A DNA stretch of 64,000 nucleotides from the NCBI GenBank assembly GCA_017407125.1, contig JAFQXE010000025.1, forward strand, positions 28,591 to 92,590, given 5' to 3'. This stretch comes from Thermoguttaceae bacterium. GTDB lineage: Bacteria > Planctomycetota > Planctomycetia > Pirellulales > Thermoguttaceae. Shown piece by piece: positions 24,872 to 33,744 of this stretch. A program made the position numbers and the translations under genes. Position 1 is the stretch's first letter; each line of letters opens with the position of its first letter. The notes beneath the pieces were generated by a model that saw only the letters and a list, made by a program, of their open reading frames with translations, did not search any database and had not been told where the DNA came from.

Positions 24872-26752
24872 ATGAAAAAGAACACGCTATTTTTCATTCT
24901 TCCTCTTTGTGCGATCATGACTTCGCTGGCGTTGGCTCAAGGCGGACCGTCCGTCGAGCAGGCGCTTAGTTTCAAACCGACTCAGCCGGGCGTCGATTAC
25001 GCTCAGCCGGCTGAAGAAGACGCGGCAAGCTGTCGGTTGGAACAGCTTTCCGGAGATATTTCCGGGTGGAAACTGATTGATAAAAACGGTCAGACGCTGC
25101 GCGTTTTTGCGGACACCAACGGCGACAAGGCGATGGATCAGTGGCGATATTTCAAAGAAGGCGTCGAAGTCTATCGCGATATCGATACTAATGGCAACAA
25201 CAAGCCGGACGAATACCGATGGTTCAATATGTCTGGTTCTCGATGGGGTCTGGATAAAAATGAAGATCAGCGCATTGAATCCTGGAAGCGCATTTCGGCT
25301 GAAGAGGCTACAGCGGAATCGTTCTATGCTCTGAAAACTGGAGATAAATCCCGATTCATGGCTCTTCTTTTGACGGCAGAAGAAATTGACGCTTTGGATA
25401 TAACCGACGCTCAGAAGACTCAGCTTAAGAAATTAGTCGAAAAAGCGGTAACGGATTTTGAGGAATCCGTCAAAGCGAAAACGATTGACCGGAAAGCGGA
25501 ATATACCCAGTTTAACGGCGATAAACCCAGCGCTGTTCCGTCAGACCTGGGCGACGGCATTGTCGCTTTTGAAAACGTTTCGTCTTTTGTCCGTATTAAC
25601 GACAAAGAAACGCAGATGACAAACGGCACGCTTATTCAAATTGGCGACGCCTGGAAAATCCTTTTCTGCCCGTTGCTTCAGGCGGATAACGAACAAGGAA
25701 TTGCGTCAATTTTCCTTCCTGGCGGAGCGGCAGCGTCGTCGGTTGCGTCGTCCAACGCTGTTTCGGATCAAAAACAGCAGGATTTGATCGGCTCGATTGA
25801 AAAAATCGACGCGCAGTTACAGCAGGCGACAGACAAAGCGCAGAAAAACGCTCTTCATAAACAGCGCGCTTCTGTAATTGAGAAAATTGCCCAGGCTTCC
25901 GTCGGCGAAGAGCGAGATATGTGGTATCATCAACTGGCAGACGGTTTACAGATGGGCGCTCAACAGGGCGAATTGCCAGACGGCGCAGATATTTTAGGAA
26001 AATTTGTTGAAAAATTCAAAGCTGAAGGCGACGATAATCTGGCAGGGTGTTTTGCATTCCGTGAACTGATGACTCGTTATACTTTTGAGATATCGGCTCC
26101 TAACGCGGACTGGTTGGTAATTCAGACAAAATGGTATAAAGGACTTGAACAATTTATCGAAGATTATCCAAATTGCCCAGATTCAGCTGAAGCCCTATTG
26201 CAATTGGCGATATACCATGATCGGTCTGGTCGTGAACAGGAAGCTATGAAATTGTACGGTCAGATTGTTAACAGATTTCCGCAAACGCCTCAAGCGACCA
26301 AGTCGAAAGGCGCCATATATCGTTTGAACTGCGTTGGAAAGCAGATGCAACTCAAGGGCGTAACGTCCAACAACAAAGCGCTTGACATTGCCAAGTTCAA
26401 AGGCTATAACGTGATTGTATATTATTGGACAGCGCTGTCGTCTTCTGCTCAGGCTGATGTAATAGCCCTCAAAGCTGCAAGGGCAAAGTATCCCAAACTC
26501 CAGATTATTGGCGTTAATTTGGATAGCAGTCCAGAAATCATGAATCAGTTTATTGAACAAAACGAAATCAGCTGGTATCAAATCTATGGCAAAGGAATGG
26601 ACGGTCCCCTTGCCAGCGAGATGGGAATTGTCGAAGAATCTATAATGATTCTGGTAGACGCCTCAGGAAAAATTGTCAACCGCAACGTTCAGGCTCGCGA
26701 CTTGGACTCGGCGTTGAAAATGCTCTTTGCGCCGCCCGCCAAACTGGACTAG
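24872..26752 (+). CDS. Secreted protein with DxNGD repeats, TPR-like middle and thioredoxin fold lacking CxxC
   Basis: 626 residues from ATG 24872 (MKKNTLFFILPLCAIM, signal peptide to about A-L-A-Q); the earlier ATG at 24839 adds 11 residues before it. The N-terminal part has three acidic loops, D-T-N-G-D-K, D-T-N-G-N-N and D-K-N-E-D-Q, each followed by D/E and an aromatic residue, resembling short calcium-binding loops. About residues 440-485 look like a tetratricopeptide repeat. The last 120 residues match a peroxiredoxin/TlpA-like thioredoxin fold (VIVYYWTALSSSAQAD, then IIGVNLD), but serines and alanines stand where W-C-x-x-C is expected, so it cannot do dithiol chemistry. Function unknown; probably an envelope binding protein. 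Confidence 0.75.
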   Translation: MKKNTLFFILPLCAIMTSLALAQGGPSVEQALSFKPTQPGVDYAQPAEEDAASCRLEQLSGDISGWKLIDKNGQTLRVFADTNGDKAMDQWRYFKEGVEVYRDIDTNGNNKPDEYRWFNMSGSRWGLDKNEDQRIESWKRISAEEATAESFYALKTGDKSRFMALLLTAEEIDALDITDAQKTQLKKLVEKAVTDFEESVKAKTIDRKAEYTQFNGDKPSAVPSDLGDGIVAFENVSSFVRINDKETQMTNGTLIQIGDAWKILFCPLLQADNEQGIASIFLPGGAAASSVASSNAVSDQKQQDLIGSIEKIDAQLQQATDKAQKNALHKQRASVIEKIAQASVGEERDMWYHQLADGLQMGAQQGELPDGADILGKFVEKFKAEGDDNLAGCFAFRELMTRYTFEISAPNADWLVIQTKWYKGLEQFIEDYPNCPDSAEALLQLAIYHDRSGREQEAMKLYGQIVNRFPQTPQATKSKGAIYRLNCVGKQMQLKGVTSNNKALDIAKFKGYNVIVYYWTALSSSAQADVIALKAARAKYPKLQIIGVNLDSSPEIMNQFIEQNEISWYQIYGKGMDGPLASEMGIVEESIMILVDASGKIVNRNVQARDLDSALKMLFAPPAKLD

Positions 26753-26756
26753 TTTT

Positions 26757-26912
26757 AGGGAATAGGAATTAGGGAATAGGGAATAGTATTAAGACTCGTT
26801 GTAGTCGTAGTATTATTCCTTATTCCTTAATTTATATAGTTCTTTTCTTTTTTTCTTTTAAGTTCTGTTTGTTTTTAATTATCTATTCCCTTCTCCCTAT
26901 TCCCCATTCCCT
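26757..26912. repeat. Heptamer fold-back repeat of GGGAAT type
   Basis: The left arm has AGGGAAT, AGGAATT, AGGGAAT, AGGGAAT (26757-26784). A middle pair ATTCCTT, ATTCCTT lies at 26815-26828. The right arm has ATTCCCT, TCTCCCT, ATTCCCC, ATTCCCT (26885-26912). It starts four bases after the stop of the preceding gene. Confidence 0.85.
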
Positions 26913-27047
26913 AATTTCTCATTTTTTTATTTTTCGGGAATTAATCGATAAAATCCTCAAAGATTCTTTCAGTAAGAGCCGATTCTAAATGATAGCAACG
27001 GTTTTTTTTAGATAACCAGTTGGCATATATATTTTGAGAGTAAAAAT

Positions 27048-28118
27048 ATGAGTCACGCATTTTATAACAAATTGTTCCGCGTACGTTTTGCCATACTGCT
27101 TGCCATTTTGGCATTTGGCGCGGCGAATATAGGCTGTACGCCGTTCGACTATTACGATCCGACGTTGGAACAGCCTGCGCCAGCCGACACGGCAATACCG
27201 TCGGAATTGGCAAAAGTAACGCTGCCAGCGTATCGAATCGAGCCGCCGGACGTTATATCTATTGATATAGTCAAGATGGTTCCATTGCCGCCATATAGGC
27301 TGGAAACATTTGACGCGTTGGCGATTAACGTTCTGGGAACTTTACTCGACCAGCCAATTAACGGGGTTTATTTGGTTAATGCGGAAGGCTCTGTAGACTT
27401 GGGACCTGCTTACGGCACGGTTCGCGTTGCCGGCATGACGGTTGACGAAGCCAAAAAATCAATAGTTAATCACCTTCAGCAGATTTTGAAAGCTCCGGAA
27501 GTGTCCTGCCAGTTGGCGCAGGCGTCTGCAATGCAGCCGATTTCCGGAAATTATCTCGTTGCTCCAGATGGAAACGTCAATCTTCGCAAGTACGGCCTGG
27601 TTCGCGTTGCCGGCATGACCGTTCCCGAAGCGAAGCTGGCTATTGAGAAACATCTGACTCAATTTTTCGATTCTCCTTCTGTAACGGTAGACGTTGCAGG
27701 TTATAACAGCAAATTTTATTACATTGTAACTCAAGGCGCCAATCAGGGCGACAGAATTAATCGCGTTCCATACACCGGGAATGAAACCGTTTTAGACGCC
27801 ATTGCTCAGACCGGCGGCATCTCTCAGCAGTCCAGTACGAACATCTGGATTGCTCGTCCAGCGCCGAACGGAAATCAGTGCGCTCAGGTGTTCCCAATTA
27901 GCTGGGACGAAATCGTTCAGGACGGCGCTACTGGTACGAACTACCAGATATTCCCGGGCGACCGCGTGTTTATCGGCGAAGATCGATCCATTGCCGCCAG
28001 CAACTTTATGCGAAAAGTTCAGGCTCCGTTCGAGGCGTTCTTCGGGTTTGTCTCGTTGGGTTCGTCAGCGGTTCGCAACCTGCAGAACCTGGGCGTCAGA
28101 AACGGTACGAGCTACTAA
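27048..28118 (+). CDS. Polysaccharide export protein (Wza/PES family)
   Basis: 356 residues. The signal peptide ends A-N-I-G-C at about residue 30, a possible though atypical lipobox. YRIEPPDVISIDIV (about 64-77) is the start of the Poly_export domain; two tandem copies of a related unit follow, each with a G-x-Y-L-V segment and R-V-A-G-M-T-V (near 126 and 186). The remainder fits a SLBB-type beta-grasp (NETVLDAIAQTGGI near 247). Proteins of this family form the outer-membrane channel for capsule or exopolysaccharide. No polymerase or Wzc kinase gene is nearby; the neighbours are other secreted proteins. Confidence 0.85.
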   Translation: MSHAFYNKLFRVRFAILLAILAFGAANIGCTPFDYYDPTLEQPAPADTAIPSELAKVTLPAYRIEPPDVISIDIVKMVPLPPYRLETFDALAINVLGTLLDQPINGVYLVNAEGSVDLGPAYGTVRVAGMTVDEAKKSIVNHLQQILKAPEVSCQLAQASAMQPISGNYLVAPDGNVNLRKYGLVRVAGMTVPEAKLAIEKHLTQFFDSPSVTVDVAGYNSKFYYIVTQGANQGDRINRVPYTGNETVLDAIAQTGGISQQSSTNIWIARPAPNGNQCAQVFPISWDEIVQDGATGTNYQIFPGDRVFIGEDRSIAASNFMRKVQAPFEAFFGFVSLGSSAVRNLQNLGVRNGTSY

Positions 28119-28163
28119 TATACGAGTTATCGATTGCAGGATAACATAACAGATACAAGACAT

Positions 28164-28181
28164 GAGGAGCTTGCGCTCCTC
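28164..28181. repeat. Short palindrome after the export gene
   Basis: GAGGAGC-TTGC-GCTCCTC, 46 bases after the stop, without a T-run. Same build as the palindromes at 3626 and 19918. Confidence 0.5.
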
Positions 28182-28241
28182 CGACCGCAATAAAACATAA
28201 CAACAAACATTACGTAAACTTGCTATACAAGGGATTGTCAG

Positions 28242-29771
28242 ATGAACAAGAACTATAAATTAATTGGCAGCAGCGCAATACTATCGCTCTTAGTGGCGGC
28301 AGGATTTCTGGCTGATCAAGCGCAGGCGCAAGAGGCATACGTTCAATCCCGACCGTGTGTTCAATGCGAAGCGACTCCACGTTCTTTAGGCGGTCGAGTA
28401 TGTATTCCCAATACTCAAAACTGGGGATATTACACTCCCACATGGCGAGTATGGCCTAACGAAAGACGTCCGGACGTAACTTTCCCGCAGGCAATTGGGG
28501 CGGAACGCGTTCCAACGCCGGCTGGTTTCCGACCAGAAAACGTTCCAGGTCCGCAAAATCCGCGACAGTCTCTTATTGAAAGCAATTCCGAACCGGGCAG
28601 AGTAAATGTTACGGGTCCGAAAGACGATTCGCTGCCAACGATTAATTTTGATTCCGGATCAAAGCCTTTTGAACCGACGGAAATGCTTCCGCCGACGGAA
28701 CCGATTCCGCAAACGCCAGCTCCAACGACTGAGCCGGCGCCGGCAGCTCAACCCGTTCCAGAAATAGAGCCCGCTCCGGTTACAGAGCAAACGCCAGCAA
28801 CAGAGCCCGCTCAGACTCAGCCCGCTCCAGCGGATGATTTTACAGAACCAATCTTGTTGCCCAGCGACGCTCCGGAAGAAAAACCGGCTGAACAACCCGC
28901 TCCATCGGTTCCAAAAATGGATGACGTCATTCCAAACTTTGATCCGATAGTTGACCCGTCATTGGGCGCCAATCCGCCGGAACAGATTAAGTCGGCAGAC
29001 AATCCAACAAATATACAGCCGATACAGAACGACCCATTCCTGACAGCTCCGCTGTCACAGTCGGAACCGGAAACGCCAATGGAGCCAATTATGCCCTTGG
29101 ACGTTACGCCAACGGCGCCGTTGTATGAACAGGATAATAATGTTGACGTCAATCCGCTTCGTCAAGAGGATCCCGCGAAACAGGAACTGAAGAAGTCATT
29201 CCGCTCTCGCAATACTCCATCGCACGTTCAAAGCGCGTCCGCTCCGGAAAGCGTCGATACGGCAATGGCCAACCCAATGCGTTCCGGCGACGTCAAGCCG
29301 ATTGATTCCTCCTTCAGCGCGGAGAATCCATTGCGTCAATCCGCAGCGATTGAATCGACTGCGTCAACCCTCCCGGCTTCAACTACGGTTGTTCCGTCAG
29401 CTCCAATTGGTTCTGACAGCGATTTTGAACCCGTAGCTCTGGAAGGATATTCGCTGGTTGATTTGATTAAATCGGAAAAATGGACGCCTGGTAAACCGGA
29501 ATTCGCGGTTGTCTTTGAAGGACGAACGTACTACTGTTCAGACGCCAGCCAGAGAGACGAATTCATGGCGAATCCCGAAAAGTTCACTCCCGCCTGCAGA
29601 GGATTCGATCCGATGTTGAAGCTGCAGCAAAATCGGTATGTTGACGGAAAAGTGGATTACTGTCTGGTCTACGGAAAGAAGCTCTATGTCTTCTCTTCGC
29701 CGGATACGATGAAACAGTTCCGCGAGCACGCCAAACAGTACGCGCGTCAGGTTGCGGAAATGGAACAGTAA
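28242..29771 (+). CDS. Secreted Pro/Glu-rich protein with C-terminal YHS-like domain
   Basis: 509 residues. The signal peptide ends A-Q-A-Q (about residue 30). A conserved-looking N-terminal box has R-P-C-V-Q-C and GGRVCIPNTQNWGYYTPTW, with three cysteines. Residues about 135-385 are low complexity with many T-E-P-A-P units. The last 105 residues contain V-V-F-E-G-R-T-Y-Y-C and D-E-F-M-A-N-P-E-K-F, the layout of YHS/TRASH-like domains that often bind metal, and a second Y-C-L-V-Y-G-K-K-L-Y segment repeats the strand pattern. It follows the export gene on the same strand with 123 bases between. The role is unknown. Confidence 0.7.
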   Translation: MNKNYKLIGSSAILSLLVAAGFLADQAQAQEAYVQSRPCVQCEATPRSLGGRVCIPNTQNWGYYTPTWRVWPNERRPDVTFPQAIGAERVPTPAGFRPENVPGPQNPRQSLIESNSEPGRVNVTGPKDDSLPTINFDSGSKPFEPTEMLPPTEPIPQTPAPTTEPAPAAQPVPEIEPAPVTEQTPATEPAQTQPAPADDFTEPILLPSDAPEEKPAEQPAPSVPKMDDVIPNFDPIVDPSLGANPPEQIKSADNPTNIQPIQNDPFLTAPLSQSEPETPMEPIMPLDVTPTAPLYEQDNNVDVNPLRQEDPAKQELKKSFRSRNTPSHVQSASAPESVDTAMANPMRSGDVKPIDSSFSAENPLRQSAAIESTASTLPASTTVVPSAPIGSDSDFEPVALEGYSLVDLIKSEKWTPGKPEFAVVFEGRTYYCSDASQRDEFMANPEKFTPACRGFDPMLKLQQNRYVDGKVDYCLVYGKKLYVFSSPDTMKQFREHAKQYARQVAEMEQ

Positions 29772-29798
29772 TAAAACGACATTGTTTTTTGTCAAGAG

Positions 29799-29837
29799 CG
29801 AGAGTTTAATGCATGTGCGTTGAACTCTCGTTTTTTT
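29799..29837 (+). terminator. Strong Rho-independent terminator
   Basis: CGAGAGTT (29799-29806) pairs with AACTCTCG (29823-29830), extended by a T-G and an A-T pair, followed by seven T. It ends the plus-strand run at 29771 and overlaps the stop of the convergent gene. Confidence 0.85.
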
Positions 29838-31404
29838 ATTTGCCTTTCCGTTCTGCAATCATTCGGCGAACAATCGCTTTCTTTTCGTCTTGCGTAAGAT
29901 GACGATGGATTCTCTCTTCCTGAATCTTAAATTCCTTTTGGACTTCTTCCGGAGTTGGCATTCTGGACGAAGAAACAGAAGACGTTGCGCCATTTATCGT
30001 TCCAGCGGTATTTGGTCTGGGTGGAATGGGAGCTGTTCCAGATGACGCGGAGCCGAGTTGGCTGTTTCCTGAAACAGGATACGCCGCGTTCGGTTGCGTG
30101 CGCTGTTGGCTTAACGGTTGATAAGAGGAGTTGTAATTCTGTGAGCTGTTGTAAGGAGTTTGACCGTATTGCTGTTGTTCGTACTGGGTATGCGGCTGCG
30201 CGTAAGGATTTTGTCCGTAAGCCTGGCGCTGATCGTATTGCTGTGGGGAATACGTCTGCTGACCGTACTGTTGCTGCGGCGTATATGGCGAGTTATACGG
30301 AGTTTGTCCATACGAAGACGGGTTATACGGCATTTCCGGAGTTGGAGAGGATGTTGTTACAGAGGATATTGTTTGAGAATACTGGGTATCTGAAAAAGGA
30401 TTTGCAGTTTCAGACTGCTGCTGGGCGTCGTATGCGAACGGTGAAACAATTGCCGAATTAGAGCTGCCAGACGTTTGTTCTGTTGAATGAACGTTTGTAT
30501 TTGACGAGTCCTCGTTTTGGGCGTCAGTTTCTGATTGTAAATAGGAATTGCGTCTGGCGGCATGGCGCGACATATATCTATATCGACTGATTGCAGTATG
30601 CCAGCCTTCCGAGTCAAGCCCAAACCCTTCCAGAAGGATAAAACGAGCGTAATTGATCAATGACCAGAAAAGACAAAAGTCGCCAGCGAGGGTTAAAGCT
30701 CCAGAAAGTTCTTTGATGGTCAAAGGCAGTTTCAAATTGTCAGGAGCGAACCATAGCCCATAAGAACACGCATAAGCCGCAGTGGCGGCAAGTAAAAACA
30801 ATTGCGCCATGGAAGCGCCGCTGAATTCTATCATCAAACGCGATAACAGAGCCAGATAAATTATTCCATAAACCGCAGTTTCCCAATAAAGAACATTGTC
30901 CGGTTCCAAAGATACTTTACTGGTTTCTAACGAATCGTTAATTATTACGTTAAGACTTTGAGCGGTTGATTGGACGCAATGAGCCGTTCTGTCCAGACTC
31001 ATATAAAGGAAAACGCCAACGCAGATAAACAATATCCAGCCGCGCGTTATACATTCCGGTTTCTGCCGTCGAATTCGCCATGCCAAATAAGACGTTCCTG
31101 CTGTCAGAAACAGCAGAATGGTTTCCAGCCATCTGTCGATGCCTGTTCCTCCCAGCTTGATGAGGTCAGGAACAGGGATTTTCATCGCGTTGAGCGTTGG
31201 CGGAACCAAAATTCCCAGCGCCAGCGTTCCTCCGACGAGTATTATCCAAAAGAGAAAATATCTCAGCCATTGAGCCTTGTATAACGGTATCAAGTCGATT
31301 AAGTGCGACTGTTCCGAGATCGTTCCTGCTGTACCGGGATCCCATGGATTCTCCAGCCAGCAGCCCGGCAACAGTTTCGGTTCGTCAGAATGGGATGTGG
31401 ACAT
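29836..31404 (-). CDS. Membrane protein with prion-like Gln/Tyr/Pro-rich tail
   Basis: 522 residues. Six to seven hydrophobic helices lie in the first 265 residues (for example YFLFWIILVGGTLALGI near 50 and MAQLFLLAATAAYACSYG near 205). Residues about 340-450 are dominated by Q, Y, P, N, S and G with Y-G-Q and T-P-Y-N repeats. The C-terminal 45 residues are charged and helical (P-T-P-E-E-V-Q-K-E-F, H-L-T-Q-D-E-K-K-A-I). No family recognised. The disordered tail resembles those that drive condensation or protein scaffolding, which is inference. Convergent with the preceding gene. Confidence 0.75.
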   Translation of the reverse strand: MSTSHSDEPKLLPGCWLENPWDPGTAGTISEQSHLIDLIPLYKAQWLRYFLFWIILVGGTLALGILVPPTLNAMKIPVPDLIKLGGTGIDRWLETILLFLTAGTSYLAWRIRRQKPECITRGWILFICVGVFLYMSLDRTAHCVQSTAQSLNVIINDSLETSKVSLEPDNVLYWETAVYGIIYLALLSRLMIEFSGASMAQLFLLAATAAYACSYGLWFAPDNLKLPLTIKELSGALTLAGDFCLFWSLINYARFILLEGFGLDSEGWHTAISRYRYMSRHAARRNSYLQSETDAQNEDSSNTNVHSTEQTSGSSNSAIVSPFAYDAQQQSETANPFSDTQYSQTISSVTTSSPTPEMPYNPSSYGQTPYNSPYTPQQQYGQQTYSPQQYDQRQAYGQNPYAQPHTQYEQQQYGQTPYNSSQNYNSSYQPLSQQRTQPNAAYPVSGNSQLGSASSGTAPIPPRPNTAGTINGATSSVSSSRMPTPEEVQKEFKIQEERIHRHLTQDEKKAIVRRMIAERKGK

Positions 31405-31459
31405 GGCTGAAGTTTATGGGATCGGGAAATAAAAATGGCTCAGCGACAAGAGCTGTTGT

Positions 31460-32089
31460 CTATTGGGCGTTTGAAACTTTTTTGCATCTGTCTGCAATGA
31501 CGTCCCACGCTCCGGCGGCGATGTCGGCAGCGGGCGCGATCCACGTTCCACCGCAGGCGATAACGCCCGGCGCAGACAGGTATTCAGACAGGTTCTCTTG
31601 TGTAACGCCGCCTGTCGGCATGAATCGAACGCCGGTGTGTTTGTACGGACCGTAGAGCGCTTTGAGCATCTTGACGCCGCCCATCGCTCCGGCGGGGAAG
31701 AACTTGAGGACTTTGCAGTCCATCGACAGCGCACATTCTATACAGCTGGGCGTGCAGACGCCGGGAATGAACGGGAATCCGTTTGCTTGCGCGAAGTCGA
31801 TAACGTCGGGATTGCAGCCCGGCGCAACGCCGAATTTCGCGCCGGCTTTTATGGCGTCTTCGACATTGCGGGTAGTCAAAAGCGTTCCCGCTCCGACGAT
31901 CAATTCCGGTCGTTGCTGCGCTAAAATGGAAATGACTTCTGCCGCCGCCGCGGTGCGAAACGTAATTTCGGCAATGGGAAGCCCGCCTTCCAGCAGCGCG
32001 TCCGCCAGAGGAAGCGCCTGTTCGGCGGATTCAATGGCGATAACCGGAACGACTTTGCATTTTTCGATAAAGGATGTAATTGTATCCAT
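31460..32089 (-). CDS. eda: 2-keto-3-deoxy-6-phosphogluconate aldolase / 4-hydroxy-2-oxoglutarate aldolase
   Basis: 209 residues, normal length. The class I aldolase residues are visible: Glu41 in E-I-T-F-R, Arg45, and the Schiff-base Lys129 in V-L-K-F-F-P-A, plus GAGTLL near 67 and M-P-T-G-G-V near 155 for phosphate binding. It cleaves KDPG to pyruvate and glyceraldehyde 3-phosphate, the last step of the Entner-Doudoroff route and of uronate breakdown. It is a single gene here; a bidirectional terminator lies upstream and no other pathway gene is near. Confidence 0.93.
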   Translation of the reverse strand: MDTITSFIEKCKVVPVIAIESAEQALPLADALLEGGLPIAEITFRTAAAAEVISILAQQRPELIVGAGTLLTTRNVEDAIKAGAKFGVAPGCNPDVIDFAQANGFPFIPGVCTPSCIECALSMDCKVLKFFPAGAMGGVKMLKALYGPYKHTGVRFMPTGGVTQENLSEYLSAPGVIACGGTWIAPAADIAAGAWDVIADRCKKVSNAQ

Positions 32090-32137
32090 GATTTGCTGTT
32101 ATAAACTATTTTGCTCGCGTTGTTGAAACCATTCATG

Positions 32138-32165
32138 AAAAGACGATGATGTCAATCGTCTTTTT
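32138..32165 (-). terminator. Terminator of the ABC exporter run
   Basis: AAAAGACGAT (32138-32147) pairs with ATCGTCTTTT (32155-32164), loop of seven. Being A-rich on one side and T-rich on the other it can act on both strands; on the minus strand it follows the permease gene. Confidence 0.7.
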
Positions 32166-32241
32166 ATGGTTTATCATACTGATATTGGCAACTTTGTCAA
32201 GAGAAAAATGACTTTTGCTTTACGGGTTTATCGGGTGTTTT

Positions 32242-33744
32242 TTATTTGGGGGACTCTGCGTTATGGGAACTCTGCGAATAATAGCGTAAAAATGAAATCA
32301 CGCAATATATGACCAAAATTATTGAACTGGCAATCCCAAATAATCCGGGAATAACATTTGTGTCATGACTTTTATACGGATAAAAGTTGATATAATTAAA
32401 TGGCGAAAAATAGAACAGAATATCCTTGAGTTCTGTAGTCCGGGTGAACACAAACAGTAATGGTAAAATAGACGGAACCGCTATCAGAAAAAAGGTGTAA
32501 GCAACAGTTGCAATGCCTTTTTGCGGCGTAGGATAAATAATAATTTTGGGGTCGTCCGGAATTCTTTGACACAGATTTTCGCGACGCCAATAGTCAATTC
32601 CATTTCGAATTAACATGCCGCATGTGGCATAAAACAGTACAACATAAAGGAAAGGAAATGGAGATTCCATGTTTAAAAAAGAATCAAGCATATCCCCATC
32701 TGCAAAGCCGTAGTCAATTGTTAATAACAAAACAAACATTATGATGAACCATGCAATCGAGGAACCGACTCCGGTAAAGAACGGATACGCCAGAACTCGG
32801 AGTATTGGACTGCGAGGTATCTGTTGAATCTGACGAACGCTCAACGTCGTTCGTTCGCATAAGCCAATTCCCAGAAAAGTAAGCGATATAACAAAAGTAA
32901 ATGCCATCGCAGCCATTAAGTATTCGTCGTTTGAAAATAAAAAATTGTAAATTAAAGCGATTATTATTAACAAAAGGGAACTGACTGTTGCAAAGATTCG
33001 CGGTCGAGTCATGCGGTTAAATGAAATCGGAGACATCAGACAGGCGGCAAGAGTAAGAAACGCCTCGCCTAAAAAGACAAAAAAGAGCGTTGAAATGAAA
33101 ATGGTTTCCCAATCCAGGGAGCTGACTGCCGACAAGAAAGAAAAACTGTAGGGGAGATTGTCCAATAATCCGACAATGGCAAATCCCATCGCGCCGCCCA
33201 AAATAGCTCTTAAAACATTGTTAATGTTGAGCGCTCCAAAGACAATTCCGTAACAGTTAAGAAGCTGAACTGTCAAAAACAACCAATAGAGCGTCGAGAG
33301 AATTTGGGATATATCCAATCCTCGAAGCAAGTACGTTAAAATAATGAAGGGCGCGGCGGCGCTGAATAAAAGCAATGAGATTATCAATCCACAGAAAAAC
33401 TTTCCTCTGACGATTTGCATCGGGGTTAGCGTTGTGGAAAACATGGCGTCGTTATCGCGAACCTCTTTAGCCAATCGATTGGATGTATATACAGGAACGC
33501 AAACCAGGTTTACTATAATAAGCAGAATCATCAAGGGAACAAACAAGTCTTGCCCGCCTGTAGTATAGTTATTTGTATCAAAGGCGAGAAGGTAAAAGCT
33601 TGTCATGAGCAGTTCAATGAGCAGATACAATTGCAGCAGCAGTGTAATGTATCGGCTTCTGACAGCCTGACGCATTTCCTTGACGGCGATTGGATTGATT
33701 TTGTTATCCAGCGAGGTGAAAAAATTTTTAATATACGACATCAT
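32242..33744 (-). CDS. ABC-2 type transporter permease
   Basis: 500 residues with about ten to twelve membrane helices. The N-terminus NPIAVKEMRQAVRSRY is typical of large ABC-2 permeases of the gliding/exporter type, followed by FVPLMILLIIVNLVCVPVY and the loop T-L-T-P-M-Q-I-V-R-G-K near 105. It should form the membrane channel for the ATPase encoded just upstream; the start overlaps the ATPase stop by four bases. Substrate unknown. Confidence 0.85.
   Translation of the reverse strand: MMSYIKNFFTSLDNKINPIAVKEMRQAVRSRYITLLLQLYLLIELLMTSFYLLAFDTNNYTTGGQDLFVPLMILLIIVNLVCVPVYTSNRLAKEVRDNDAMFSTTLTPMQIVRGKFFCGLIISLLLFSAAAPFIILTYLLRGLDISQILSTLYWLFLTVQLLNCYGIVFGALNINNVLRAILGGAMGFAIVGLLDNLPYSFSFLSAVSSLDWETIFISTLFFVFLGEAFLTLAACLMSPISFNRMTRPRIFATVSSLLLIIIALIYNFLFSNDEYLMAAMAFTFVISLTFLGIGLCERTTLSVRQIQQIPRSPILRVLAYPFFTGVGSSIAWFIIMFVLLLTIDYGFADGDMLDSFLNMESPFPFLYVVLFYATCGMLIRNGIDYWRRENLCQRIPDDPKIIIYPTPQKGIATVAYTFFLIAVPSILPLLFVFTRTTELKDILFYFSPFNYINFYPYKSHDTNVIPGLFGIASSIILVIYCVISFLRYYSQSSHNAESPK

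Noticed and set aside
26941..27213. 90-residue minus-strand frame before the export gene
   Set aside because: Overlaps the start of a confident gene on the other strand; no domain.
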